Below, piece by piece: positions 17,613-26,162 of a stretch of DNA of 64,000 bases. The stretch is from NCBI GenBank assembly GCA_007695195.1, contig REEG01000148.1, forward strand, positions 1-64,000. The letters are read 5' to 3'. The translations under genes were made by a program, and so were the position numbers. The notes under the pieces were generated by a model. The model made no database searches. It saw only the letters and a list, made by a program, of their open reading frames with translations, and had not been told where the DNA came from. How positions within the stretch are numbered: the stretch's first letter is position 1; every line of letters begins with the position of its first letter. Origin of the DNA: Gemmatimonadales bacterium. GTDB lineage: Bacteria; Gemmatimonadota; Gemmatimonadetes; Longimicrobiales; Gaopeijiaceae.

Positions 17613-18331
17613 GGGGCGATCTCCAGGGTGTCGGAATTCACGATGTGAACGCCGGCCCCTTCCAGTTCACTCCGGAGCGCCTCGTCTCCGGAGGGGTCCA
17701 CGGAGCGGGTCAGGTCCCACACCATGACCGTGTCGAAGCCGGCGGCGGCCGCGTCCTCGGCCGTCCAGCGGACACAGTAGTCCCTGGCCAGCCCACAGAC
17801 CACCACTCGCTGGATTCCCCGCTCCCTCAGGTAGCCCTCGAGTCCGGTGAGCGGGCGCCGGCCCCCGGGGCCCCAGTTGTTCCGAAAGCCCGAATAGGAG
17901 TCCACGGTCGGATCGGTGCCCTTGCGGATGACGGCGTCCACCCGGGTCCAGGGAAGGGCGCTGTGGAGTTCGGCACCGGGTGACCCCTGGATGCAGTGGT
18001 CCGGCCACAGAACCTGCTCGTGCCCGTGGAGTTGGATGACCTCGAAGGGTTCGCGTCCCGGGTGGGCCGAGGCGAAGGATGCGTGGGCGGGCGGATGCCA
18101 GTCCTGGGTGGCCACCTGAACGTCGAAGGTTCCGGACTTCATAAGGTGACGGATCCCGGGGAGGATCCGGTCGCCCTCCGCCACGGCCAACCGACCACCG
18201 GGGAGAAAGTCGGGCTGCACATCGACCACAAGGAGCGCGGTGGGGCCCTGACCCTTGTGGGTCCGGGGGCGGGCGGGCTCCCTGGCGTCGCCTGGGGATG
18301 CGGCTGGACCGATTCCCGAATCGTCGGACAT
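17609..18331 (-). CDS. pncA: Nicotinamidase (isochorismatase superfamily)
   Basis: The 240-residue protein shows the nicotinamidase pattern. LLVVDVQPDFLPGGRLAV holds the catalytic Asp, QDWHPPAHASF the metal-binding Asp and His residues, VLWPDHCIQGSPGA the substrate region, VIRKGTDP the catalytic lysine, and GLARDYCVRWTAEDA the nucleophile cysteine. The enzyme hydrolyses nicotinamide to nicotinate for NAD salvage. About 30 low-complexity residues precede the domain. It lies between lgt and the cytochrome-like gene, overlapping the latter as ATGA. Pyrazinamidase activity is usual for this family. Confidence 0.93.
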   Translation of the reverse strand: MSDDSGIGPAASPGDAREPARPRTHKGQGPTALLVVDVQPDFLPGGRLAVAEGDRILPGIRHLMKSGTFDVQVATQDWHPPAHASFASAHPGREPFEVIQLHGHEQVLWPDHCIQGSPGAELHSALPWTRVDAVIRKGTDPTVDSYSGFRNNWGPGGRRPLTGLEGYLRERGIQRVVVCGLARDYCVRWTAEDAAAAGFDTVMVWDLTRSVDPSGDEALRSELEGAGVHIVNSDTLEIAP

Positions 18332-18370
18332 GGTGGACCTACGGGCTTGGGGAGATGTGCGCTGTGTGCG

Positions 18371-19237
18371 CTACCGCCGCTCCCGCCGCCGGGTTCCGGC
18401 CCTTTGCCCGCTGCGACCCTCGCTACGGGCCGGCGGGTCCTCCACCGGATCGTGGGTGAGGACCCACACCAACATGATGACGCCAAGGACGCCCATGAGG
18501 CCCGAGAAGATCTGCGAAAGCGTCAGCTCCAGGGCCACGGTCCGCTCGTCCCGGACGAACATGAGGCCGAAGCGGATCCATCCGTAGAGGGCAATGAAGG
18601 ACCAGGTGATCACCCCCGGACGGGGCCTGAGTCCTTCCCGGAGGAGGAGGAGGCCGCCGGCCAACCCGAAGTTCTTGAGCATCTGGTAGAGCTGGGTGGG
18701 GTGCCGGCACTCCTGGGGCGGAGCCGCCATGTACTGGTTCTGGGAGTAGTCCACGCAGAAGGGGCCGTCGTAGGGAGTTCCGTACATCTCCGCGTTGATG
18801 AAGTTGGCGATTCGGCCGAAAGCCAATGCCAGCGCCACCGGTACCGCGATGCGATCGGTGATGCGGTAGACTCCGATTCCCCGGCTCCGGGCGAACCAGA
18901 AGACGGCCAGGACGATCCCCACCAGTCCCCCGTGGAAGGCGAGACCGCCACGCCAGACAGCGATCCATGCGGCCGGGTCAAAGCCGTACCGGTCGAACTC
19001 GAAGACGAAGACGTGGAAGAATCGGGCCCCCACCAGCGCCGCAACGATGGCGATGAGGACGAAGTTCTCCGCGTCCACCTCGGTGAGGTTGCGGATGCGT
19101 TTCTGCCTGGCCGCATTCCGGAGGGACCACCAGGTGAAGAGCATCCCCAGCATGTAGGGGAGCGAATACCAGCGGACTCCGAACCCTTCGCCGATTCGGA
19201 ACAGGAAGGGGTCGAAGTTGTGAACGATGGGGTCCAC
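18371..19237 (-). CDS. lgt: Prolipoprotein diacylglyceryl transferase
   Basis: The 288-residue membrane protein transfers diacylglycerol from phosphatidylglycerol to the lipobox cysteine of prolipoproteins. Family landmarks are VRWYSLPYMLG near the N-terminus, GGLAFHGGLVG, the signature FGRIANFINAEMYGTP, RHPTQLYQ, and GWIRFGLMFVRDE near the C-terminus. About seven hydrophobic segments are present, and the tail is Arg-rich. GTG 19237 has AGGAG eight bases upstream. The many lipobox proteins in this window are its expected substrates. Confidence 0.95.
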   Translation of the reverse strand: MDPIVHNFDPFLFRIGEGFGVRWYSLPYMLGMLFTWWSLRNAARQKRIRNLTEVDAENFVLIAIVAALVGARFFHVFVFEFDRYGFDPAAWIAVWRGGLAFHGGLVGIVLAVFWFARSRGIGVYRITDRIAVPVALALAFGRIANFINAEMYGTPYDGPFCVDYSQNQYMAAPPQECRHPTQLYQMLKNFGLAGGLLLLREGLRPRPGVITWSFIALYGWIRFGLMFVRDERTVALELTLSQIFSGLMGVLGVIMLVWVLTHDPVEDPPARSEGRSGQRAGTRRRERR

Positions 19238-19363
19238 GAGCCCGTCTCCTGGGGCTGGAAGCCGATGGGGATCCCGACTCGGCCAAGGGCGAGGCCGGAC
19301 AGGTGGGGCTCGGACCGAGCCGCCAGGGGGAAAGCCTCTCGCCCGGCGGTGGTCCTGTCAACT

Positions 19364-19402
19364 ACCCGGCGGTGACCGGGTAAACCGATGTCACCGCCGG
19401 GT
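19364..19402. repeat. Perfect 13-base inverted repeat after the kinase gene
   Basis: ACCCGGCGGTGAC at 19364-19376 is the exact reverse complement of GTCACCGCCGGGT at 19390-19402, with a 13-base loop. The right arm ends on the first base of the kinase stop codon. A third partial copy (CCCGGCGGTG) lies at 19342-19351. No T-run follows, so this may be a Rho-independent-like barrier, an operator for lgt, or an mRNA-stabilising hairpin. Confidence 0.6.
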
Positions 19403-20598
19403 CACCAGGAGCCCCCCGGACTCTCCAGGACGTCCGTCACTTGGCGGATCAGCTCGTCCCAGTCCTGTAACTTGTTGAGGACGGGCACACCCAACTCGTC
19501 CTCGGGCGGTGCTCCACCGGTGAGGATGAGGACCCGGTTAGCCAGGTGGGGATGCCGCCGAGAGAGGGTATGGAAGAGGTGTTCCCCGGAAACGGATCCG
19601 AGATGCAGGTCCAGGAGGATGATTTCGGGGTCCCATCGTGCCAGATCTTCCAACAGATTCCCACACTGGTCCCGTGGCGGGATGGTGGGGAGGAATACCC
19701 GAGCCCCCTCGCGCTGCAGCCGTCGACGCAGCACCCGGCGAAGCGCCGCGTCATCGTCCACCACGGCGATTCGGACCCCTGCAGGAAGCTTACCGCAGGC
19801 TTCCCCCGGCGCATCATTGTGGGATGGGGTCTCCTGTCGTGGGGGGAGTAGCGGCATCCACATCCGGAAGACCGCTCCCCCCAGATGACCCTTCACAGCG
19901 AGGAGTTCCAGACCACCCCCCAACTGCTCACACGCCCAGCGGGAGAAGGAAAGCCCGAGGCCCATACGGCCATTCCGCCCCGAGGTGAACGGGTCGAAAA
20001 GGGCGGTCTTCAGAGATTCGGCGACCCCTGAGCCGTCATCCTCCACAATAATCTCCAGGGTGGCCCCGCCGTCCGAGGTTCGCGCCGATACCCGGATCTT
20101 CCGCTCGGCATAGCGGGAGGCGTTCCGTACCAGATTTCCCAGGGCTCGGGTGAAAAAGGTGCGAGGTCCCGCCACCCTGCTTCCCCGGGGAAGGTGCATT
20201 TCCAGCGAAACCTGAACCCGCGGAGCCGACGAAAGCCAGCGCTGAAGGGTCTCTTCCATCAGTGGCGCGGCGGGCCACGCCGGCTCTCCCGGGGTCTCCA
20301 ATTTGCGCACCCGGGCCAGGATGTCACGAATCATGCGCCGGAGTTCCCGGGTGTCGTCCTGCACCCGGGCCAGATCTGAGGAGTTGCTCCGTCCCATGGC
20401 CGCTTCGGACCGGGCCACGGCCAGACGTCCCTCCACCACCGCAAGAAGACCCCCCAGATCATGAAGCAGCTCAGACGAGATAAGGCCCAGCGACTCCAAC
20501 TCCCGGGCTCGGAGGCTCGCCGTCCCTTCGAGTGCGGATTCCTCCGCTCCCTCCATCTCCGTCCGGTCCCGGCCGGGTTCCCACGCCTGCCCGGTCAT
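19402..20598 (-). CDS. Soluble hybrid histidine kinase with C-terminal receiver
   Basis: The 398-residue protein has no membrane segment and no PAS or GAF sensor. It opens with a short helical region, then an H-box with His46 (SSELLHDLGGLLAVVEGRLA) and a HATPase domain: NLVRNASRYAE (N box), VEDDGSGV (G1) and MGLGLSFSRWACEQLGG (G2). A receiver follows from about residue 275 (IAVVDDDAALRRVLRRRL), with the phospho-acceptor in IILLDLHLG and ILTGGAPP after it. The H-box is of the HDLGG type rather than HELRTPL. ATG 20598 overlaps the AraC-type gene stop as ATGA, so the two are a coupled pair. Input is probably a cytosolic ligand or protein. Confidence 0.87.
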   Translation of the reverse strand: MTGQAWEPGRDRTEMEGAEESALEGTASLRARELESLGLISSELLHDLGGLLAVVEGRLAVARSEAAMGRSNSSDLARVQDDTRELRRMIRDILARVRKLETPGEPAWPAAPLMEETLQRWLSSAPRVQVSLEMHLPRGSRVAGPRTFFTRALGNLVRNASRYAERKIRVSARTSDGGATLEIIVEDDGSGVAESLKTALFDPFTSGRNGRMGLGLSFSRWACEQLGGGLELLAVKGHLGGAVFRMWMPLLPPRQETPSHNDAPGEACGKLPAGVRIAVVDDDAALRRVLRRRLQREGARVFLPTIPPRDQCGNLLEDLARWDPEIILLDLHLGSVSGEHLFHTLSRRHPHLANRVLILTGGAPPEDELGVPVLNKLQDWDELIRQVTDVLESPGGSW

Positions 20599-21413
20599 CG
20601 TTTGTCCGCCCGGTCGTCACGGAGTTCCGCCAGCTCCCGGAAGAAGGCTTCCGAAACAGTCTCGAAGGCCCCCATGCGCCGGAGTTGAGTGGGTGTGTAG
20701 GGCACAGCCGACCGGATGGCGCGGCGAAGAGCCTGATCTCCGGAATAGCCGCAGGCGAGCCCCACGCTGAACACGGTGTGGCCAGGGTCGTCCAGAAGGG
20801 CCGACGCAAAGAGTACTCGCATCCAGAGAAGGAGCCGCCGAGGATTGGGAAGCTGGGACCGTTGACACCAGCGCAGAAGGGTGGACGGCGAGAAGCCCAA
20901 CGTTTTGGCCAGATCCTTGGGGTGACCGCCCGACATGACCGTTTCCACCGCCGCGTCAATGAGGGACCGGGCCCGACCGGTGAGCGGGGCGCTTCGGTCG
21001 TGGGTCAGCAGGCGGCGCATATGCTGTGCCCGGGCGGTCAGCAGCCGCCGTCGAATGGACTCGGGCGTCACATCCTCTTCGGTCTGGAGGATCTCGGCCA
21101 CGCCCCAATCCCCAAGGAGCCACAGGTCCCGATATCGGGCGGGATCGGCGTCGAGCGCTGCGATGACCGTTGCCGATGGAAACGCCTTCAGGACGTTGTA
21201 CAGATGAGGAGATGGGCCTCCACTCCGCTCCTGTCCATGGTATGGATCCACCAGGATAACCGCCGCGGGTGGGGCTTCGGCCACCGCGTTTCTGAGGTCG
21301 TCCCATTCATCCACAGTTGCCAATCGGAAACGGGTCTTTGAGATCCGTTCCAGCCGATCCCGAAGGAGGCGATCCGGGTGCAAAACGATGAGAGGACGGG
21401 GTGCAGTCTTCAT
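20595..21413 (-). CDS. AraC-type regulator with an N-terminal pseudo-receiver
   Basis: From ATG 21413 the protein has 272 residues. The N-terminal about 115 residues have a receiver-like alternation (PLIVLHPDRLLRDRL, then AAVILVDPYHG, then ATVIAALDADP). The acidic pocket is reduced to HPD, although an Asp remains at the acceptor position. The C-terminal part carries the double helix-turn-helix of AraC proteins, HPKDLAKTLGFSPSTLLRWC and VFSVGLACGYSGDQALRRAI. It is therefore probably a DNA-binding response protein whose receiver is degenerate. It is coupled to the hybrid kinase and divergent from the small lipopeptide gene. Confidence 0.78.
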   Translation of the reverse strand: MKTAPRPLIVLHPDRLLRDRLERISKTRFRLATVDEWDDLRNAVAEAPPAAVILVDPYHGQERSGGPSPHLYNVLKAFPSATVIAALDADPARYRDLWLLGDWGVAEILQTEEDVTPESIRRRLLTARAQHMRRLLTHDRSAPLTGRARSLIDAAVETVMSGGHPKDLAKTLGFSPSTLLRWCQRSQLPNPRRLLLWMRVLFASALLDDPGHTVFSVGLACGYSGDQALRRAIRSAVPYTPTQLRRMGAFETVSEAFFRELAELRDDRADKR

Positions 21414-21542
21414 AATTAGACGGAATACGTGTGGTTTTGAGCGGAACCGGAGTGTGGGAAGGTGCAAGGGCTGGCCGATACTGAAAGGCGAGGGCAGTCA
21501 AGTCCTATCGAGAAACATCCATTTCTGACCGGAGTCATCAAC

Positions 21543-21689
21543 ATGCGCCCCTTCCGTTTCTTTGCCGCCATCGCCGCCTTCGCTCTCCTCGCCGCCTGCA
21601 GCGACCTGGGTCCCACCGGAATCGAGCTGGCCGACGATTGCACCGAGGCGACTCTCGTACAGTGCGGGTACATCGGCTCCGATACCTGA
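21543..21689 (+). CDS. Small lipopeptide precursor (48 residues)
   Basis: ATG 21543 has GGAG eight bases upstream. The peptide has a basic N-terminus, a hydrophobic core (FFAAIAAFALL) and a lipobox LAAC with Cys19. Processing would leave a 30-residue lipidated peptide with two further cysteines, Cys33 and Cys41, separated by seven residues (DDCTEATLVQC), able to form a small disulfide loop. It lies between the divergent AraC-type gene and the convergent TPR gene, 25 bases from the latter. No family is recognised. It may be a signal peptide or a small structural lipoprotein. Confidence 0.62.
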   Translation: MRPFRFFAAIAAFALLAACSDLGPTGIELADDCTEATLVQCGYIGSDT

Positions 21690-21714
21690 GTCGGTGGGGA
21701 ATCCAGGACGGGGC

Positions 21715-23004
21715 TCATGCGTTGACCGGCTGGGCCTGAAGCGACTTGAGCAGTTCGCGGGCAAGCTGGTCGGTTTCCGGTTGGGCGCTGGAGGGTCGGT
21801 CTGATGATCGACTTTCCAGCGCCGCCTGCTCCGCCTGGATGGATTGGATGAGCGCCTCGGCTTCAAACCGGACCAGACTCTCACCCCTGTGGCGAGCCAT
21901 GGTCTCGGCCCGTTGGGCGAAGTCCCGGGCGTCATCGAAGCGGGCCATGGCAACGGCGCCGCGGGCCACCTCGGCCCATGCGTCCGCGATGCCCGGTCCA
22001 TCCCACCAGCGTTCCAGTTCCCCGACGGCCCAATCGAAGGCGGCCTCATCGCCAAGATGGCCGCCTGCTCGAGCCAGCGAGCCGATGGCAATGCCCCGAT
22101 AGCGCTCCTGAACCCGGTCCACCGTTTCTCGGAGAACCGGGAAGGCGTGCTCCACATCTCCGCGCTGCATCCAGAAGACGGCGATGTCGTGAGCCAGATG
22201 GGGGAGGTTTCGGTGTCGGGTCGGGAAGGTGGCCACGGCCCTGGTGGCATAGGTCACTGCGCGTGTCACGTTGCCGGCCTTGTCTTCCAGGATGAAGAGA
22301 TCCTGGAGGGTCATGGCCTCCAGTTCCTGCAGACCCTGCCTCACCGAGCGCCGGAGAGCCTTCACGTAACTCCGACGCGCTGCCGGGAGGACGCCTCGGC
22401 GGAGCATCATCTTTCCGTGCCCCAGGTAGGCTCGGATGTAGGTCTCCCAGTCTCCGGCTTGTCGGGCCAGTCCCACGGATCGTTGCAGCCACGACTCGGA
22501 TCGGGAATACTGCGCCAGGTCTCTCGTCGCCCGCCCAACGGCGAGAGCAAAGTGGGCGTTGGCCGGACAGGCCAGCGCGGCGGCTTGGAGGAACTCCAGT
22601 GATGTCAGGGGGGCGTCGGCCCCTTCGGCCCAGCCCGCGAGGCGCCGACATGCCAGGCCCACCAACTCCGGATCGACCCGCGCCGGTATGGCGAGGACCT
22701 CTGTGAGCATCTCCAGAGGCTCGCGGACGTCGTCTTCTTCCAGGGCCAGGGCAAGAAGGTCCAGCGCCCGTCGCTTGGCCGCGTCCGGAGCGAACAGGCT
22801 CTTCCGTTCGCTGGGTCTGGCCTGGGCCCAGAGTAGAACCGAGCGGAGGGATTTCCAGAGAACCCCCCCCAACTCGCTCCGAAACTCTTCCAGTACCGCG
22901 AGGCCCTCCGGACCCGGAGCCTTCGCATCCCTGAGGATGGGGGGCGGGATCCGCCAGCGGCGCTTTACGCCGGTATCGGATCTCCCGTTCAGCATTGTCG
23001 TCAT
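21715..23004 (-). CDS. Cytosolic TPR-repeat protein, possible peptide receptor
   Basis: The 429-residue protein has no signal peptide. From about residue 60 to 400 it is a continuous run of helix pairs of TPR type, such as LALAVGRATRDLAQYSRSESWLQ-like units, IRAYLGHGKMMLRRGVLPAA and AVFWMQRGDVEHAFPVL. The basic N-terminus (GVKRRWRIPPP) shows no clear helix-turn-helix. ATG 23004 has a very strong ribosome site, GGGAGGTGA. Such repeats mediate protein or peptide binding, as in RRNPP receptors. It converges on the small lipopeptide gene. Its function is unknown. Confidence 0.72.
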   Translation of the reverse strand: MTTMLNGRSDTGVKRRWRIPPPILRDAKAPGPEGLAVLEEFRSELGGVLWKSLRSVLLWAQARPSERKSLFAPDAAKRRALDLLALALEEDDVREPLEMLTEVLAIPARVDPELVGLACRRLAGWAEGADAPLTSLEFLQAAALACPANAHFALAVGRATRDLAQYSRSESWLQRSVGLARQAGDWETYIRAYLGHGKMMLRRGVLPAARRSYVKALRRSVRQGLQELEAMTLQDLFILEDKAGNVTRAVTYATRAVATFPTRHRNLPHLAHDIAVFWMQRGDVEHAFPVLRETVDRVQERYRGIAIGSLARAGGHLGDEAAFDWAVGELERWWDGPGIADAWAEVARGAVAMARFDDARDFAQRAETMARHRGESLVRFEAEALIQSIQAEQAALESRSSDRPSSAQPETDQLARELLKSLQAQPVNA

Positions 23005-23231
23005 TTCACCTCCCTTCTGGTCTACTATTTTTCAGCGGAAAAGGTGTGGCTGCCATCTGCTCACTCCTTTGAACGTACACTGCCCCCCTCGATATGTACA
23101 GCAGGTTCTTTGCCAGACCCGGCGTTGGGGGCGTTTGGGGCTCTGCCCGGCATTGCACTTATGCGATGGATCTGCAACTCTCGTTGGGTTCGGGGAGGTG
23201 GGATCTTCGACCATATGCGGAGGGGAGTGGG

Positions 23232-24776
23232 GTGACAGAGCGAAATCGGACGAACGGCGGAAGGGCACCGGCGGCGAGTCTGGCCGACCGGGCCCTGAAC
23301 TTCGTGGAGCGCACCGGAAACCGGCTCCCTGACCCCATTACCCTCTTCGTCCTCTTCATGGGCCTGGTTCTGGTGGCGTCCTGGTTTGCCGCCACCCTGG
23401 GCGTTTCGGCCCTCCACCCTGGACCGGATCAGGGTGAGATCGAAGCGGTGAATCTCCTCACCGGCGAGAGTATCCAGCGGATCCTCGTGGAGATGCCCCG
23501 GACCTTCACCGACTTCCCGCCCCTGGGATTGGTGCTGGTGGTCATGATCGGGATCGGGGTGGCCGAACGCACCGGCCTCATCGAGACGGCGCTCAAGGCC
23601 TTCGTTCGGAGTGTCCCCAACTGGCTCGTGACGTCGGCCATCGTGCTGGGCGGGCTTCTATCGTCGCTGGCGGTGGACGCCGGGTACGTGGTTCTGATCC
23701 CTCTGGGCGCTGTCATCTTCCACGGGATGGGCCGCCATCCCATTGCCGGACTGGCGGCGGCGTTCGCCGGGGTGTCCGGCGGGTTTTCCTCGAACCTCTT
23801 CCTTACGGCGCTCGATCCGCTCCTTGCCGGCTTCACCGAGCCCGCCGCCCAGCTTCTGGATCCCAACTACCGGGTGGATCCCACGGCGAACTACTACCTC
23901 ATGGCGGCGCTGGTGCCGGTGTTCACACTCGGGGCCACCTTCGTCACGGAGCGGATCCTGGAGCCGCGCCTGGGCGAGTACACCGGGGGCGTGGAGGTGG
24001 AGGAACAGGAAGATCTCACCGTTCAGGAGCGCCGGGGACTCTGGGCCGCCGGGCTTACCGTCCTGGCCACACTGGCGGTGATCGCGTGGATGGCCGTGCC
24101 CGCCGACGGAGCGCTGCGCGGGGAAGGGGGGGACATCGCACCCTTCCTGTCGTCCATCGTGGCCCTCATGCTCTTCGTCTTCTTCCTGCCCGGGCTGGTC
24201 TACGGGATCGTGACGGGGAAGGTGAAGAACGATCGGGATGTGGCGGCCATGACGTCGGAGACCATGTCGTCCATGGGCGCCTACATCGTGTTGGCCTTCG
24301 TGGCCGCCCACTTCATCGCCTTCTTCAACTGGTCGAATCTGGGACTCATCGTGGCCATCAGCGGGGCCAACGGACTCCAGGCGGTGGGGTTCACCGGGGT
24401 CCCCCTGGTGGTGGCCTTCGTCCTGGTGTCGGCCACCATCAACCTCTTTATCGGGAGTGCCTCGGCGAAGTGGGCCATCATGGCGCCGGTGTTCGTTCCC
24501 ATGCTCATGCTTCTGGGGTACTCGCCGGAGTTGACCCAGGCGGCGTACCGGATCGGTGACTCGTTCACGAACATCCTCACGCCGCTTCTCCCCTACTATC
24601 CCCTGGTCATCATCTTCGCCCAGAAGTACGAGAAGGACATCGGCCTCGGGACCCTGATCTCGGCCATGCTGCCCTACTCCATCGTCTTTGCCCTGACCTC
24701 CATCCCCATGCTGATCCTCTGGATCGTGTTCGGGCTTCCCCTGGGGCCCGGGGCGCCTATGGAGTTCGTGCCGTAG
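23232..24776 (+). CDS. AbgT-family transporter
   Basis: From GTG 23232 (purine-rich AGGGGAGTGGG upstream) the protein has 514 residues and about 11-12 membrane segments. Family features include NRLPDPITLFVLFMGLVL near the N-terminus, LLSSLAVDAGYVVLIPLGAV, GVSGGFSSNLF, and LFIGSASAKWAIMAPVFVPM. AbgT relatives import p-aminobenzoyl-glutamate in E. coli; others export sulfonamides and folate precursors by proton exchange. The precise substrate is not readable. Its 3' end overlaps the convergent acyltransferase gene by 20 bases. Confidence 0.92.
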   Translation: MTERNRTNGGRAPAASLADRALNFVERTGNRLPDPITLFVLFMGLVLVASWFAATLGVSALHPGPDQGEIEAVNLLTGESIQRILVEMPRTFTDFPPLGLVLVVMIGIGVAERTGLIETALKAFVRSVPNWLVTSAIVLGGLLSSLAVDAGYVVLIPLGAVIFHGMGRHPIAGLAAAFAGVSGGFSSNLFLTALDPLLAGFTEPAAQLLDPNYRVDPTANYYLMAALVPVFTLGATFVTERILEPRLGEYTGGVEVEEQEDLTVQERRGLWAAGLTVLATLAVIAWMAVPADGALRGEGGDIAPFLSSIVALMLFVFFLPGLVYGIVTGKVKNDRDVAAMTSETMSSMGAYIVLAFVAAHFIAFFNWSNLGLIVAISGANGLQAVGFTGVPLVVAFVLVSATINLFIGSASAKWAIMAPVFVPMLMLLGYSPELTQAAYRIGDSFTNILTPLLPYYPLVIIFAQKYEKDIGLGTLISAMLPYSIVFALTSIPMLILWIVFGLPLGPGAPMEFVP

Positions 24777-26127
24777 TCTCGGTCTCCACGCTTCCCAGCG
24801 AGCGCAGGCGCCGGGCCAGGTCGGCTTGCCGCTCCAGGAGCTTTCGGCGGAGGTCCTGACGGCCCTTGAGGAGCAGGATGCGGCGCAGGTCGGTGGCGGC
24901 GGTCTGCCACCGATCGCGGATGGCCAGCGTCATGATTCCCAGCAGGGGCAGCACCAGAAGGGCCGCCAACGCTGGTTGCCATCCCGCCAGTTCCCGGAGG
25001 AGGGCGGACAGGGCCAGAATCCACCCGCCGCAAGCCGTGGCGCCTCCCAGGACCTTGTAGGTGGCGCGCTTGTCCGGCGGAAGGTGGTACTTGGGTTCGG
25101 CCCATCCCACCAGGCGGTATGGGAAGAAGAAGACCACAGCGCCCAGGAGGGCCAGGGGCGCGGCCACGCCGAAGAAGAGAAGGTTCTTCAGGGTCCAACG
25201 GACGGCCACCGAAGCCGAGGGGACGTGGTGGAGGTCGCGGGGCTCCAGCCCCACCGAATCCAGCACCCGCTTGTGCCGGAGCACATCGGCCTCCAACTCC
25301 GCTTGCTGCTCAGCGTCGCCCAGGGTTCGGGCCGTCTGGAGTAGTGTGGCGGTCCGGCGCATGCGGGCCAGCCACCGGACCGGGTTGGACGAGCGGGACC
25401 GGCCATACTCGGCATGATGGATGGCCTCGGCGCCTTCCACAATGGGAAAGTCGTCCCAGCTCTCCAGATTCACCGTGACCCGGGACAGTCCGGCGTGGAT
25501 CCGCTGCGTGAGGTCCCGTACCGCCTCCACATCTCCTTCTCCAGCCTCGGCCAGATCGGCCCAGCGAATGGGGCGGCCCACAAGGAGGAGGGCGTCGGAG
25601 CGGAAGCGTTCCTTCCCCCCCCGGAAGGTGAGGCCCACGGGAAGAACCGGGAATTCGCCGAGACCCTCGGCAGCGGCCCCCAGGGCGATCCGCGCGGCCC
25701 CGGTCTTGAGGGGTGCCAGGGCCGGGGCCGAGTGGGACAGGCCTTCCGGAAATACCCCGATAGCGTCACCTCCCCGGAGGGCTTCCCGAACCGCCCCGAA
25801 CATACGGAGGTTGACCTGGCGGAGTTCATCGCTGACGCCTGCCGGGGCCGGGTCGCCACGGCGATGCACCGGGATGGCCCCGGAACCCCGGATCAGCCAC
25901 CCGATACTGCGTTGTTCGAACAGTCCGGCCCGGGCCAGCCACCGCACCGGTCGCTGAGCGGCGATGGCCACAAGCGCCGGGTCCAGGAGGGAGTTGGGGT
26001 GGTTGGCCACCAGCAGGAGGGGACCGGTCCGGGGGACCTCCGAGCCCGCCACATTGATGCGGTAGTAGGTCCGGGCGGCGAAGGTGGTCAGACCGTGGAC
26101 ATGACGGTGAAGCCAGGCGCTGGACAC
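24757..26127 (-). CDS. PlsC-like glycerolipid acyltransferase with C-terminal membrane part
   Basis: The 456-residue protein has the PlsC acyltransferase motifs. LLVANHPNSLLDP is the NHxxxxD catalytic box, IGVFPEGLSH is the PEG substrate-binding box, and FPVLPVGLTF is motif IV. An extension of about 200 residues follows, with coiled segments and three or four hydrophobic stretches (LLFFGVAAPLALLGAVVFFF and others), ending in an Arg-rich helix. Single-domain PlsC proteins are about 240 residues, so this is the long form. It should esterify lysolipids or glycerol phosphates at the inner membrane. GTG 26127 lacks an obvious ribosome site. Confidence 0.87.
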   Translation of the reverse strand: MSSAWLHRHVHGLTTFAARTYYRINVAGSEVPRTGPLLLVANHPNSLLDPALVAIAAQRPVRWLARAGLFEQRSIGWLIRGSGAIPVHRRGDPAPAGVSDELRQVNLRMFGAVREALRGGDAIGVFPEGLSHSAPALAPLKTGAARIALGAAAEGLGEFPVLPVGLTFRGGKERFRSDALLLVGRPIRWADLAEAGEGDVEAVRDLTQRIHAGLSRVTVNLESWDDFPIVEGAEAIHHAEYGRSRSSNPVRWLARMRRTATLLQTARTLGDAEQQAELEADVLRHKRVLDSVGLEPRDLHHVPSASVAVRWTLKNLLFFGVAAPLALLGAVVFFFPYRLVGWAEPKYHLPPDKRATYKVLGGATACGGWILALSALLRELAGWQPALAALLVLPLLGIMTLAIRDRWQTAATDLRRILLLKGRQDLRRKLLERQADLARRLRSLGSVETETTARTP

Positions 26128-26162
26128 GGGGCGATGGGCGGCGGGTCAGGACAAGGCCCGAC

